A stretch of DNA of 64,000 nt from Phil1 sp040767925 (lineage in GTDB: Bacteria > Bacillota > Clostridia > Christensenellales > CAG-138), in the NCBI GenBank assembly GCA_040767925.1, contig JAXGNN010000002.1, forward strand, positions 124,001 to 188,000, given 5' to 3'. The position numbers and the translations under genes are program-made. The notes under the pieces are model-generated. The model did no database searches. It saw only the letters and a program-made list of their open reading frames with translations, and was not told the DNA's origin. Positions 33,108 to 41,465 of the stretch are shown here, piece after piece. Each line of letters begins with the position of its first letter. Position 1 is the first letter of the stretch.

Positions 33108-34289
33108 TTAGAGGGGATCGGACAGCGCGTCCTCCCGCCCCTCGAGGATCCAGTAAAACGGATAGGAAAAGTGGACGAACGCGAGCTTCCATCCCGTCCC
33201 GTTCGCCTCCGCCGCCGCGGTGAGGCGGATGGGCCATGTGAAGGACGCGCCGGAGGAGGCTTCCATCAAAGCCTCCGCGGCGAGCGCGTGCGCCCGCATG
33301 AGCTTTTCGCCGTCCGCGCAGTCCGACTCCATGACGGCGCGAAGGGCTTCCATCTCGCGGCGCGCGAGCTCCCCGGCGTCCATCTCCCTGTGAAGCATGC
33401 CGTTTGCGACGATAAAGAGCAAATCCCCGGCGCGGTTCGCGAGCGCATGCTCCTTTTCAAATGAAAGCTTCGCGCCCTCAAAGCCCGCGAGGCACGCGCG
33501 AAGGCCTTCTATGCCGTCGAAAACGCGGGGCCCGGGGCCCATCGCGCAGGTCTGAGCGGAGAAGACTTCCCGCAGGGCAGCATCCCCGCCGCCGGCGAGC
33601 CGCTCGAGCGCGGCGAGCAGTTCCCCCGCCTCGGCGGCGCGGTTGCCCTCATATTCCAGTGCGTGGGCGTTCTGCGCGTCAAAATCCGCGCGGTGGGCTT
33701 CGGTATGCTCGACGCGCTCGTCCGGAAAGCTCTCCCGCGGCATCGAGAACTGTATCGAGGCGAATTTCCACCCCGCGCCCGTCCTTTCAAGCGCGCCGCT
33801 CAAATGCATCGGCAGCCAGCAGGAGCGCGCGTTCTCCTCCCTTTGATGGAGGGCGTGGGAAAGCACGAGGTTGACGAGCGCGAGCCGGTTGAGCGGCGCG
33901 CGCGCCTCGTCCGCGAGCGCGGAGCGCACGAAGCCGCACAGGCTGCCGTCCACGGACGCGCCGTTCTCGAACGCGTAGCGCACCGCGCCGGGCACGGCAA
34001 CCCAGGCGCTTTTTTCAGTAATCCCGATCCGCGCCTGCGCGAGATCGAGGCGCATATCTCCCCAGGAGCGGAAGTCGCTCCGGATCAGGCCTTCGATCTC
34101 ATCGGCGCCGAGGAAGAGCTCCCCCGTGCCCGTGCCGAGCACGACGGGCGTTTTCCCGGGGAGAAAGAACTCCCCGACGAGGCGAGAAACGCCCTCGAGA
34201 TCCCGCTTCGCGTACGCGGCCTCGAAGCGCCCGAGCAGCGCGCGGATCTCCCCGGCGGCCCCGCCGGAAGGTTGATCGACGTTGTTCAT
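33108..34289 (-). CDS. Duplicated SnoaL/NTF2-like protein, function unknown
   Basis: A 393-residue cytoplasmic protein made of two SnoaL-like (NTF2-fold) halves, about residues 10-185 and 210-385. Each ends in a matching strand pair: GAGWKFASIQFSMP in the first and GTGWKLAFVHFSYP in the second. Such folds often bind small hydrophobic molecules or act as catalytic pockets. No partner gene identifies the ligand. RBS GGGAGGGAATATG precedes the start. Confidence 0.72.
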   Translation of the reverse strand: MNNVDQPSGGAAGEIRALLGRFEAAYAKRDLEGVSRLVGEFFLPGKTPVVLGTGTGELFLGADEIEGLIRSDFRSWGDMRLDLAQARIGITEKSAWVAVPGAVRYAFENGASVDGSLCGFVRSALADEARAPLNRLALVNLVLSHALHQREENARSCWLPMHLSGALERTGAGWKFASIQFSMPRESFPDERVEHTEAHRADFDAQNAHALEYEGNRAAEAGELLAALERLAGGGDAALREVFSAQTCAMGPGPRVFDGIEGLRACLAGFEGAKLSFEKEHALANRAGDLLFIVANGMLHREMDAGELARREMEALRAVMESDCADGEKLMRAHALAAEALMEASSGASFTWPIRLTAAAEANGTGWKLAFVHFSYPFYWILEGREDALSDPL

Positions 34290-34576
34290 ATTCCCTCCCG
34301 AATGATCGCGGTTTCCGCGACGCGGCCCTTCCCTCCGGCGGCCGCCCTCGCGTCCGCGCTATCATACCACCGCGGCAAACGCCGCGCAAGCGTTCCCCCG
34401 CTGTGTTACAATAATATAAGCATATGTTGCGCTTGAACCCTCTTGCAGGGGTGTGCCGCGCCCGCATCCGCGGAGCGAAAATCTTTTTTCGGTCGTATGC
34501 AATAAACAACGCTTTTCCCCGTCTACCTTATCGTAAACGTTCGAAGGGATTGGATGCGCGTGGCGGGTGTTGCCGG

Positions 34577-35119
34577 ATGAAAAACACAAAAAGCGATATC
34601 GCCGATTTCTATGAAAAGGAACGCCCCGGGCTAATTCGCTTTCTGCGAAGGAGGCTTTCAGGCGCGGGCGACATGGACGCGGAGGACGTTTTGCAGGAGG
34701 TGTTCGTCAACCTGTTCAACCGGGCGGACGTATCGGCTCCCGTGGAAAACCTCGCCGCCTATGTCTACGGCTGCCTGCGCAACCGCGTCGCGGACATCGC
34801 CCGCGCGCGCAAAAGCGCGCTTTCGCTCGACGAGATGGAGGAGAACGGCAACGCGCCACCTGCCATGACCGGCGAAAACCTCCGCTTCGACCCTGTCGCG
34901 CGGTTTGAGGAGCGGGCGTTCATGGAAGCGCTTCAGGCGGCCTTGAACGCTCTGGAGCCGCGGCAGCGGGAAGTTTGGGTAGCCACCGAATTGAGGCGCA
35001 TTCCGTTTCAGGAGCTTTCCCAAAGATGGGGCGAGCCCGTGGGCACGCTTCTATCCCGAAAGAGCCGGGCAAACCGCAAGCTGCGCGAGGCTTTGAACGA
35101 ATACGGCATTCGATTTTGA
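34577..35119 (+). CDS. ECF-type RNA polymerase sigma factor
   Basis: A 180-residue sigma-70 family protein with regions 2 (DMDAEDVLQEVFVNLFNRAD) and 4 (LEPRQREVWVATELRRIPFQ, ELSQRWGEPVGTLLSRKSRA). The start at 34577 is chosen because homologous sigma factors begin shortly before the first helix; the RBS is weak and an in-frame ATG at 34424 would add 51 unlikely residues. The membrane protein 13 bases downstream is a probable partner or anti-sigma. Confidence 0.88.
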   Translation: MKNTKSDIADFYEKERPGLIRFLRRRLSGAGDMDAEDVLQEVFVNLFNRADVSAPVENLAAYVYGCLRNRVADIARARKSALSLDEMEENGNAPPAMTGENLRFDPVARFEERAFMEALQAALNALEPRQREVWVATELRRIPFQELSQRWGEPVGTLLSRKSRANRKLREALNEYGIRF

Positions 35120-35132
35120 AAGGGGAAAAGAT

Positions 35133-35543
35133 ATGGACGGCATGGAAAAAACACAGAACAAGCTCCCAAAGGGCGCGCGCATCGCGCTCATGGTGTGCGG
35201 CGGCATTGGTTTGGCGGTGCTCTTCGCGTTCGTCTTCGGCATATTCGTCCGGCTGCTTTGGAACTGGCTGATGCCCGGGCTGTTCGGGCTTGCGACGATC
35301 ACCTATTGGCAGGCTTGCGGGATCGTGCTCCTGGCAAGGCTGATCTTCGGCTCGCACGATTTTGGCGGGGACGACGGGCACGGCCGCAAAAAGGCGAAGC
35401 ATGCGCACGCGTGCGGCGAGGACGGCCGCGCGAACGGGCGGCACTATCGCGCGTGGTGGGAGAGCGAGGGCCGCGAAGCCTTCCAAAGCTATGTGGAAAA
35501 CCTTGGGGAAGCGCCGCCCGACAACGACGAGGAAGGCGAATAA
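35133..35543 (+). CDS. Small membrane protein cotranscribed with ECF sigma factor
   Basis: A 136-residue protein: two hydrophobic helices (about 15-42 and 44-70), then a hydrophilic tail rich in His and charged residues (HGRKKAKHAHACGEDGR) ending in YVENLGEAPPDNDEEGE. It has no classic zinc anti-sigma motif. Position directly after the sigma gene suggests an accessory or anti-sigma role (inference). Confidence 0.7.
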   Translation: MDGMEKTQNKLPKGARIALMVCGGIGLAVLFAFVFGIFVRLLWNWLMPGLFGLATITYWQACGIVLLARLIFGSHDFGGDDGHGRKKAKHAHACGEDGRANGRHYRAWWESEGREAFQSYVENLGEAPPDNDEEGE

Positions 35544-35579
35544 CAGGCTGCTCCGGCGCGTTTCGCGACGGCTTAAAAA

Positions 35580-35616
35580 GAAAACGGCGGGAAGCGTTCG
35601 GCTTCCCGCCGTTTTT
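35580..35616 (+). terminator. Bidirectional terminator
   Basis: AAACGGCGGGAAGC (35582-35595), loop GTTCG, GCTTCCCGCCGTTT (35601-35614), then TT; AAAA on the other side gives a U-run for the leftward flavodoxin gene as well. Confidence 0.85.
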
Positions 35617-35665
35617 AGTTCTTTGTGGCACCCTGCCAACGCGGCATTATTACGCTTGCGCGGAT

Positions 35666-36106
35666 TTATTCCTTTAGCTTCGCCGGCTTCTCGCCGGTAT
35701 TCACGTCGCGATAGGAAACCACCTTGCAGCCCGCGTCCTCGACGAGCTTGCGCGTGCCCGCGCCGCTCTCATCCGACCCGCCGCCGCCGTTGCAGAGGAA
35801 CAGCTCGACCTCCTTGCCGGGAGGGAGGAGCCTCACGATTGCGTTGAACGCGGGCGCGGGATATCCCGCCCAGATCGGCGCGCCGACGACGATGCGCTCG
35901 TAATCGGAAAGATCGATCCCGATCGGCCCGATAACGGACGCCTTTCGTTTCATCGCCTGCAGGCAGCCGGGGATGAAGGAACCGACCAGGCTGCGGTTCC
36001 GCTTTTCCCGCACGCGCACGGCCTCGCAGCCCATCTCTGCGGCAAGCTTTTCGGCCTCTTTCTTCGTCGCCCCGCCGAAGGTGTAATACAGTATCACGGT
36101 TTTCAT
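35666..36106 (-). CDS. Flavodoxin-family protein
   Basis: A 146-residue single-domain flavodoxin-like protein: N-terminal ILYYTFGGATKKEAEKLA is the FMN phosphate loop, VVGAPIWAGYPAPAFNAIV the ring-binding loop, and LFLCNGGGGSDESGAGT the third loop. The ATG at 36106 (MKTVILYY) has GGAGAG upstream and is preferred to one at 36124. It may carry electrons or act as an NAD(P)H-dependent FMN reductase. Confidence 0.85.
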   Translation of the reverse strand: MKTVILYYTFGGATKKEAEKLAAEMGCEAVRVREKRNRSLVGSFIPGCLQAMKRKASVIGPIGIDLSDYERIVVGAPIWAGYPAPAFNAIVRLLPPGKEVELFLCNGGGGSDESGAGTRKLVEDAGCKVVSYRDVNTGEKPAKLKE

Positions 36107-36216
36107 ATGCTGCTCTCCTAACAATCGCGTTTATGGAATCCGCATTCAGTATAGCAGCGAAAACGGCATTCGTAAACGGCGTTTCCAGCATGGCGCCGAA
36201 GCCGGGTGCGCGTGGA

Positions 36217-37665
36217 TCACAGGCTCTCGCCGAAATCCTTCCTGAACTGCCGCGCGAGCTTCTCCTGCCAGTCGCCCACGGGCGCGAGCCTGCCGAAGAA
36301 GAAGCGGAGGATCTCGGGCTCCTCGACGAACTTCAGGCCGCCCACCATGTCCCTGTGCTCATGGAGCCATACGATGCGGTCGATCGTGTACTCGACCTGC
36401 GAGAGCGTGAACACGCGGCGGGGCAAAGCGAGGCGGAGAAGTTCCATTTCGGCGAACCGCTCGCTGCCGTCCGGCTCGCGCTGCTCGGAAATGGTGCCGC
36501 GCTCCATGCCGCGGATGCCGCCCGCGATGTACATCGCCACGGCGAGCGCGCCCGCGGGGTACTGATCCTGGCCGACGTGGGGCAGGAAGCGCAGCGCGTC
36601 GAGATGGCAGCCGAGCCCGCCCGGCGGGGTGACGACGGGCACGTTCTTTTTGATGAGCTCGTTGCACATGTATTCGATGAACTGCGGTCCCTGGGAGATG
36701 ATCTCCTCGTCCATGGTCTCCTCGAGGCCGACGGTGATGGCCTCCATCTCCCGCACGCTCATGCCGCCGTAGGTGAGGAAGCCCTCGAACATGGGGACGA
36801 GCACCTTCATCTTCTCGCACAGCTCGCGGGAGCGCGTGCAGATGCCGCCGCCGCGCGCGAAGCCGAGCTTCCGCGCCGAGAAGTAGATGATGTCCACGGC
36901 GTCCGCCATGGCGCGGGTGATCTCACGCGTGGTCATCAGCTTGCAGGCCTCCTCGCGCTGTTTGATGAAGAAGAGGTTGTCCTGCCAGAGCGAGGCATCA
37001 AGCACCGTGAGGATGCCGTTTTCACGCGCGATCTTCGAGACCGCGAGCGCGTTTTCCAGCGAGAACGGCTGGCCGCCGATGAGGTTGGTGCCCGCCTCGA
37101 GCCGGATGAAGGCGACGTTGTCCGCTCCCTCCTCGTCGATGAGCGTGCGGAGCTTTTCAAGGTCGAAGTTGCCCTTGAACGGATGGTCGCCCACGGGGTT
37201 CCTGCCCTCTTCGATGACGAGCTCCTCCACCCGGCCGCCCACGTTTGTGACGTGCGCTTTGGCGGTCGTGAAGTGGAAGTTCATGGGCACGACGCTGCCG
37301 GGCTTCACGAAGACCTGCGAGAGGATGTGCTCGCACGCGCGGCCCTGGTGCGCGGGGAGGAAGAACTCCGTGCCGAAAATATCCCTGATCTTTTCCTCAA
37401 GGCGCGTGAAGGTGGCGCTGCCCGCGTAGCTGTCGTCCGCGGTCATCATGGCGGCGAGCTGGTTGTCGCTCATGGCGTTGACGCCGCTGTCGCTGAGCAT
37501 GTCGAGGAAGATGTCCGTGTTCTTGAGAAGGAAGGTGTTGTTGCCCGCCTCCGCGATTGCCTCAAGCCTGCGCTCGACCGGGGGAAGGCTCAGCTTCTGC
37601 ACGATGCGCACCTTGTGCATCTCGAGGGGAAGCTGTCTGCCGGACGCGAATCGGATCGTTTCCAT
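36217..37665 (-). CDS. Tryptophanase/tyrosine phenol-lyase-family PLP enzyme
   Basis: A 482-residue beta-eliminating lyase of the TnaA/Tpl family. PLP Lys is K266 in YFSARKLGFARGGG; D223 (VLDASLW) pairs with the ring nitrogen; NFHFTTAKAHV matches the family's FTTT-x-x-H segment. Two changes stand out: the Arg after Asp-Ala-Thr/Ser in TnaA and Tpl is Leu226, and the glycine-rich stretch after the Lys is different. It may not be a standard tryptophanase or tyrosine phenol-lyase. A T-box leader with a candidate Tyr specifier controls it, which suggests an aromatic amino-acid link. Confidence 0.8.
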   Translation of the reverse strand: METIRFASGRQLPLEMHKVRIVQKLSLPPVERRLEAIAEAGNNTFLLKNTDIFLDMLSDSGVNAMSDNQLAAMMTADDSYAGSATFTRLEEKIRDIFGTEFFLPAHQGRACEHILSQVFVKPGSVVPMNFHFTTAKAHVTNVGGRVEELVIEEGRNPVGDHPFKGNFDLEKLRTLIDEEGADNVAFIRLEAGTNLIGGQPFSLENALAVSKIARENGILTVLDASLWQDNLFFIKQREEACKLMTTREITRAMADAVDIIYFSARKLGFARGGGICTRSRELCEKMKVLVPMFEGFLTYGGMSVREMEAITVGLEETMDEEIISQGPQFIEYMCNELIKKNVPVVTPPGGLGCHLDALRFLPHVGQDQYPAGALAVAMYIAGGIRGMERGTISEQREPDGSERFAEMELLRLALPRRVFTLSQVEYTIDRIVWLHEHRDMVGGLKFVEEPEILRFFFGRLAPVGDWQEKLARQFRKDFGESL

Positions 37666-37741
37666 GGTGTTTTCTCCTTACAAAAAATATTTTTGTTGGG
37701 AGGCACCCTTTGGCCCGATGCCTTCGCGAGGGAAGGAATAT

Positions 37742-37777
37742 AAAAACGCTCCTCCTCCGTTTCCCAGAGGACGAGCG
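37742..37777 (-). terminator. T-box terminator
   Basis: On the minus strand CGCTCGTCCTC pairs with GAGGAGGAGCG (one G-G mismatch) around TGGGAAACG, followed by TTTTTA. It competes with the antiterminator that contains GGTGGTAACACGG. Confidence 0.85.
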
Positions 37778-38047
37778 CCAAATCCCGTGTTACCACCTCA
37801 ATTCGCCTGCGCCTCGCGGCGCACGCCTTTTCAAGTACGGCGGATGACTCCGCGATACTCTACCGCGATAACGGGCGAATCCGTTCCAGCCTACCGGGCG
37901 CTTTTCCGCCTTTCGATGGACTGCTCTCGCGTGTATTCCCGGGCCGTACCTGCCGCCTTGCACCATCCGGCGGCTCTCTGAAAGGCCCATCGGGCGCCTG
38001 CCCCTCCCGGTACTCTTTCGCTGTCGAAGCATTTGAGTATGAAATTA
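37778..38047 (-). promoter_or_regulatory. T-box riboswitch leader, candidate tyrosine specifier
   Basis: Minus-strand order of T-box elements: AGAGTA bulge; AGAGAG with GGTGCAAGGCGGC distal loop; specifier segment GGGAATACACG; T-box TGAGGTGGTAACACGG (37785-37800); terminator. The candidate specifier is TAC (37933-37935), the tyrosine codon, and the TGGT end would pair with a tRNA carrying discriminator A. Uncharged tRNA-Tyr would then turn the lyase gene on. Confidence 0.85.
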
Positions 38048-38053
38048 GCTGTG

Positions 38054-38082
38054 ATTATACACAGAAGGAATCGCTTTGTCAA
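38054..38082 (-). promoter_or_regulatory. Consensus promoter of the T-box transcript
   Basis: TTGACA (38077-38082), 17-base spacer, TATAAT (38054-38059) on the minus strand, both hexamers perfect. Confidence 0.85.
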
Positions 38083-38252
38083 CACGCGGAACAAAGTTTT
38101 TTGTCGCCCGAAAAGCGGCGCATCGTGTCGGTCGCCGCCGAAGCATGCAGCAAAAGCGCTGGAAACACAGCCTTTCCCATGCTATAATGCTCGATAATGC
38201 TTCCCCGCCGTTATCTACTGTTATCCGCCGTTATTATAAAGGAGCGCGCCCG

Positions 38253-39107
38253 ATGGACAAACCTTCCTCCAAAAAAAGCATATTGATGCTGCACCTCGCG
38301 GTGATGCTCTTCGGCCTCTCCGGGGTCGCGGCGAAGTACATCGGCGCGTCCGCGCTGCTTCTGACCTTCGGCCGCTCCGCCGTTTCGGCCTGCCTGCTCC
38401 TCTTTGTGCTGCTCTTCAAAAAGGAGCGCCTGCGCCTGCGCTCGTTTGGCGACGCGCTGCTGCTCGTCGCGGCGGGGCTCGTGCTCGCGCTGCACTGGGT
38501 TGCCTTCTTCCAATCGATCAAGCTCGCGACGGTCGCCGTCGGCACCATGACCTTCTCGACCTTCCCGCTGTTTCTGACCTTCCTCGAGCCGCTGTTTTTC
38601 CGCGAGAAGTTCAAAAAAACCAGCCTCGTCTTATCCGTGCTGCTGCTCGCGGGCGTGCTCGTCATGGTTCCGGAATTCTCCATCGGCAACGACATGACGT
38701 TGGGCGTCCTCTGGGGCATGGCGGGGAGCCTCGCCTACGCCGCGCTCAGCCTCATGAACAGGCGGCTTTCCGCGCGCTATCCCGCCGCGAAGCTCTGCTT
38801 CTACGAGCAGGCGACGGCCGCCCTAGCCCTCCTGCCGCTCGTTATAAAAGCGGGGGAAATCCCCTCGGCGCACGACGCCGCGATCATCGCCGTCGTGGGC
38901 GCCGTGTGCACGGCCTTCGCTTTCTCGCTCTTCGTCGGCGCACAAAAAAACGTCAAGGCGCAGATCGCGGGCATCGTTTCCGGCATGGAGACGGTGTACG
39001 GCATCCTCTTCGCGCTGCTGCTGCTCGGCGCCGTGCCGGGCACGCGCGAAATCGTCGGCGGCGCGGTGATATTCGTCGCCGCCCTCGCCGCGGCGGCAAA
39101 GGGATGA
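38253..39107 (+). CDS. EamA/DMT-family transporter
   Basis: A 284-residue drug/metabolite transporter with ten predicted helices in two EamA repeats, starting at LMLHLAVMLFGLSGVAAKYI and LGVLWGMAGSLAYAALSLMN. Such proteins export amino acids or other metabolites. The start at 38253 follows AAAGGAGCG; an upstream in-frame GTG is less likely. It diverges from the T-box-controlled lyase. Substrate unknown. Confidence 0.88.
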   Translation: MDKPSSKKSILMLHLAVMLFGLSGVAAKYIGASALLLTFGRSAVSACLLLFVLLFKKERLRLRSFGDALLLVAAGLVLALHWVAFFQSIKLATVAVGTMTFSTFPLFLTFLEPLFFREKFKKTSLVLSVLLLAGVLVMVPEFSIGNDMTLGVLWGMAGSLAYAALSLMNRRLSARYPAAKLCFYEQATAALALLPLVIKAGEIPSAHDAAIIAVVGAVCTAFAFSLFVGAQKNVKAQIAGIVSGMETVYGILFALLLLGAVPGTREIVGGAVIFVAALAAAAKG

Positions 39108-39131
39108 GGGTCACTCGCTGACCCTCTTTTT
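39106..39131 (+). terminator. Terminator of the EamA gene
   Basis: GAGGGTCA (39106-39113), loop CTCGC, TGACCCTC (39119-39126), then TTTTT. It overlaps both the EamA stop codon and the 3' end of the convergent DUF2812 gene. Confidence 0.75.
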
Positions 39132-39701
39132 AGCGATGAGCTTCTTTCGCGTTTTCCGCACCGGAATAACGACGATCTGCACGAAGGCGAGCGCCGCGAT
39201 CAACAGGACGAGCGCGGGGACGGTGAACGGGAGGATATACGGCATATACGCCATATACGCCCCGCTTTGCACGGACTCGGCGTACCGGATAAAGGCGGCG
39301 ATAAGCTGCGTGGCGATCGTGACGAGCAGCGCGGCGCTCACGCCCGTCGATATGCCGATGATGCGCCCGCAGTGCGCGATTTTCGATTCCAGGTCCGAGT
39401 AAACCTCAAACGCGCCCTCCCCCGCCTTCCTGCGAAGATATACCCAGCGGTGGTACGAGGCGACCTGCTCGACACCCGTTTCCTCGAGGAAGCGCAGGTA
39501 CATGACGCTCTCCGGATGCGAGGGGAGATGCGGGAGCAGCTCCAGCCGGTAGACGTATTCCCCCCTGCCGCCCTCCTCAAACTCCATCCGTATGCCGTTG
39601 GCGGCGATGAGCTGCAGGCCTCTGGCGGACATCTCGTTGAGCCATTTCTCCTCCTTCTCATACGCGCCGATCGTGAAGAATTTATAGACGACATGCCTCA
39701 T
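39111..39701 (-). CDS. DUF2812 membrane protein
   Basis: A 196-residue protein with an N-terminal DUF2812 domain (FTIGAYEKEEKWLNEMSARG is the family's opening) and two C-terminal helices (about 118-138 and 150-180). DUF2812 proteins are usually encoded with a PadR regulator, as here, with four overlapping bases. Function is unknown; a membrane stress or envelope role is often assumed. Confidence 0.85.
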   Translation of the reverse strand: MRHVVYKFFTIGAYEKEEKWLNEMSARGLQLIAANGIRMEFEEGGRGEYVYRLELLPHLPSHPESVMYLRFLEETGVEQVASYHRWVYLRRKAGEGAFEVYSDLESKIAHCGRIIGISTGVSAALLVTIATQLIAAFIRYAESVQSGAYMAYMPYILPFTVPALVLLIAALAFVQIVVIPVRKTRKKLIAKKRVSE

Positions 39702-40018
39702 ATGCGGCCTCCCAAAATCGTTTCCCCGTTTCGCACGAGCTCTTTGAGCCGGTTAAGCTCCGCCCGAAGCGCCTCCCTGCCCGCGTCCGTGACGACGTAC
39801 TCTTTCTTCCTCTCAAGCGCGCCCCCCTCGACCGAGCGGATCCACCCGCGCTCGAGCAGCGCCGTGAGCGCGCCGTAAAGCGTGCCCGCGGCGAGTTTCA
39901 CCCGGCCCGCGCTCAATCGTTCCGCGTTCTGCATGATGCCGTAGCCGTGCAGCGGCTCCAGGAGCGACAGAAGGATGTAGTAGACCGCCTCGGTCAGCGC
40001 CGCGTATTCCTGCCCCAT
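39698..40018 (-). CDS. PadR-family regulator (short type)
   Basis: A 106-residue PadR winged helix-turn-helix protein: LLSLLEPLHGYGIMQNAERL, then AAGTLYGALTALLERGWIRS and KKEYVVTDAGREAL. It is cotranscribed with DUF2812. An inverted repeat TATATCG/CGATATA sits between the -35 and -10 of its promoter. Confidence 0.9.
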   Translation of the reverse strand: MGQEYAALTEAVYYILLSLLEPLHGYGIMQNAERLSAGRVKLAAGTLYGALTALLERGWIRSVEGGALERKKEYVVTDAGREALRAELNRLKELVRNGETILGGRI

Positions 40019-40075
40019 CGATGGATCAACCTCCTTTATATCATGTAACGTTATATCGCCTTCCGTTATATTTGT

Positions 40076-40104
40076 ATTATATCGGGGGACGATATATTTG
40101 TCAA
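40076..40104 (-). promoter_or_regulatory. Promoter and operator of PadR-DUF2812
   Basis: TTGACA (40099-40104), 17-base spacer, TATAAT (40076-40081) on the minus strand. The spacer contains TATATCG-GGGGA-CGATATA (40078-40096), a good autorepressor site. Confidence 0.75.
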
Positions 40105-40142
40105 CCGCTTTTTAGAAATTCGATGGTTTCTCCCCGCCGCGC

Positions 40143-40183
40143 TTGACAGGGCGGGAAAGCATGATACCATATCTATTAGATAT
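40143..40183 (+). promoter_or_regulatory. Promoter and palindromic operator of the second PadR gene
   Basis: TTGACA (40143-40148), 16-base spacer, TACCAT (40165-40170). ATATCTA-T-TAGATAT (40169-40183), a perfect palindrome, overlaps the -10. Confidence 0.6.
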
Positions 40184-40203
40184 ATAAGGAGAGGACGTGC
40201 GCG

Positions 40204-40749
40204 ATGAAAAAGACGGACTACGTGATCCTCGGCCTGCTCTCGGAGACGCCCATGACGGGCTATGACATCAAGCGCTTCATCGACATCCGCTTCCGCTTCT
40301 TCTGGAGCGAGAGCTACGGCCAGCTCTATCCCGCGCTGCGCGCGCTGCGCGCGACGGGCTATATCGCGCAGGAAGCGCCGACGGAAAAAACGCCCCGCGC
40401 GAAGAGGCGATACCGGCTCCTCCCCGAAGGCATGGAGGCGCTGCGGGAATGGCTGACGCAGCCGGTCGAGAAGGAGTCGATGCGCTTTGAAATCCTGCTT
40501 CGCATGTACTTTTCCCACCTCGCCCCGGCTGAGGTCATGCTCGCGCACGTCGCGCGCTTCCGTCAGGAGCACGCGCGCGATTTGCAAATCCTAAACGCGT
40601 TCGAGCGCGAGCTCCGGCCCATCGAACACGAGGATCCCGCGCATCCGGCGATCCTGCGCGTGATCGATTTCGGACAGAAGGCCAACCGCGCGTATCTTAT
40701 GTGGTGCGATGAAACCGTGGAATTTTTGAAAGGCAGGTGCGGGCAATGA
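40204..40749 (+). CDS. PadR-family regulator (long type, Vir-like C-terminus)
   Basis: A 181-residue PadR protein. The winged HTH is YVILGLLSETPMTGYDIKRF with GQLYPALRALRATGYI; the C-terminal part (about 90-180) is the helical Vir-type dimerisation domain with WLTQPVEKESMRFEILLRMYF. It overlaps the next gene (ATGA), so it probably controls the membrane ferredoxin protein. Confidence 0.88.
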   Translation: MKKTDYVILGLLSETPMTGYDIKRFIDIRFRFFWSESYGQLYPALRALRATGYIAQEAPTEKTPRAKRRYRLLPEGMEALREWLTQPVEKESMRFEILLRMYFSHLAPAEVMLAHVARFRQEHARDLQILNAFERELRPIEHEDPAHPAILRVIDFGQKANRAYLMWCDETVEFLKGRCGQ

Positions 40750-41465
40750 GGCAGAAGGTCAGGCGCCTGATCGTATACGCGGCGTTGTTTTTGTTTCCGC
40801 TCACGTTCAACTATTTTTCCCCGTATGTATCCATAGACGGGGCGATGGCGGGCATCGTCTCGGGCAGCGTGCTGCTCTTTCTCCTGCAGTTCCTCTCGGG
40901 CGTCTTTTTCGGGCGCGCGTGGTGCGGCTGGCTCTGCCCCGTCGCGGGCTTAGGCGAAATCGGCGCGACGGTCAACGACAGGCGCGTTTCTGTCAAAAAG
41001 CTCGCCGTCGTGCGGTATTGCGTCTTCGGCGTCTGGTTCGCGGCGCTCGCGGGCGCGTTCGTGCTCGCGGGCGGCATAAAGGGGGTCGACCCGCTGCACC
41101 TGACGGAGCGCTATGTCTCCATCGACGAGCCGTGGAAGTTCGCCACCTATTACGCCGTGCTCGCGCTGCTCTTCATCCTGACCGTTTCCATCGGGCGGCG
41201 CGGCGCGTGCCACGCCATCTGCTGGATGGCGCCGTTCTTGAGCGCCGGGGAGGTCCTCGGCCGCGCGCTCCATATGCCGCAACTCCACATCCGCTCCGAC
41301 CCGGAACGCTGCGTCGATTGCGGCCTTTGCACGCAAAAATGCCCCATGAGCATCGACGTGGCGCAGGAGATCAAAACGGGGCGCGTGCGCTCCCTCGCCT
41401 GCGCCCGCTGCGGGGAGTGCGCGGACGGATGCCCGGCAAAAGCGCTGCGCTTCGGGATGCGCTAA
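40746..41465 (+). CDS. Membrane-bound 4Fe-4S protein (NapH/YccM-like)
   Basis: A 239-residue integral membrane iron-sulfur protein. Five or so helices are present; the loop RAWCGWLCPVAG is the NapH-type Cys motif. The C-terminus has two ferredoxin motifs: CVDCGLCTQKCPMSI and CARCGECADGCP. It could move electrons between a membrane donor and a cytoplasmic ferredoxin. The start at 40746 overlaps the PadR stop; a GTG nine bases upstream is an alternative. Confidence 0.88.
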   Translation: MRQKVRRLIVYAALFLFPLTFNYFSPYVSIDGAMAGIVSGSVLLFLLQFLSGVFFGRAWCGWLCPVAGLGEIGATVNDRRVSVKKLAVVRYCVFGVWFAALAGAFVLAGGIKGVDPLHLTERYVSIDEPWKFATYYAVLALLFILTVSIGRRGACHAICWMAPFLSAGEVLGRALHMPQLHIRSDPERCVDCGLCTQKCPMSIDVAQEIKTGRVRSLACARCGECADGCPAKALRFGMR

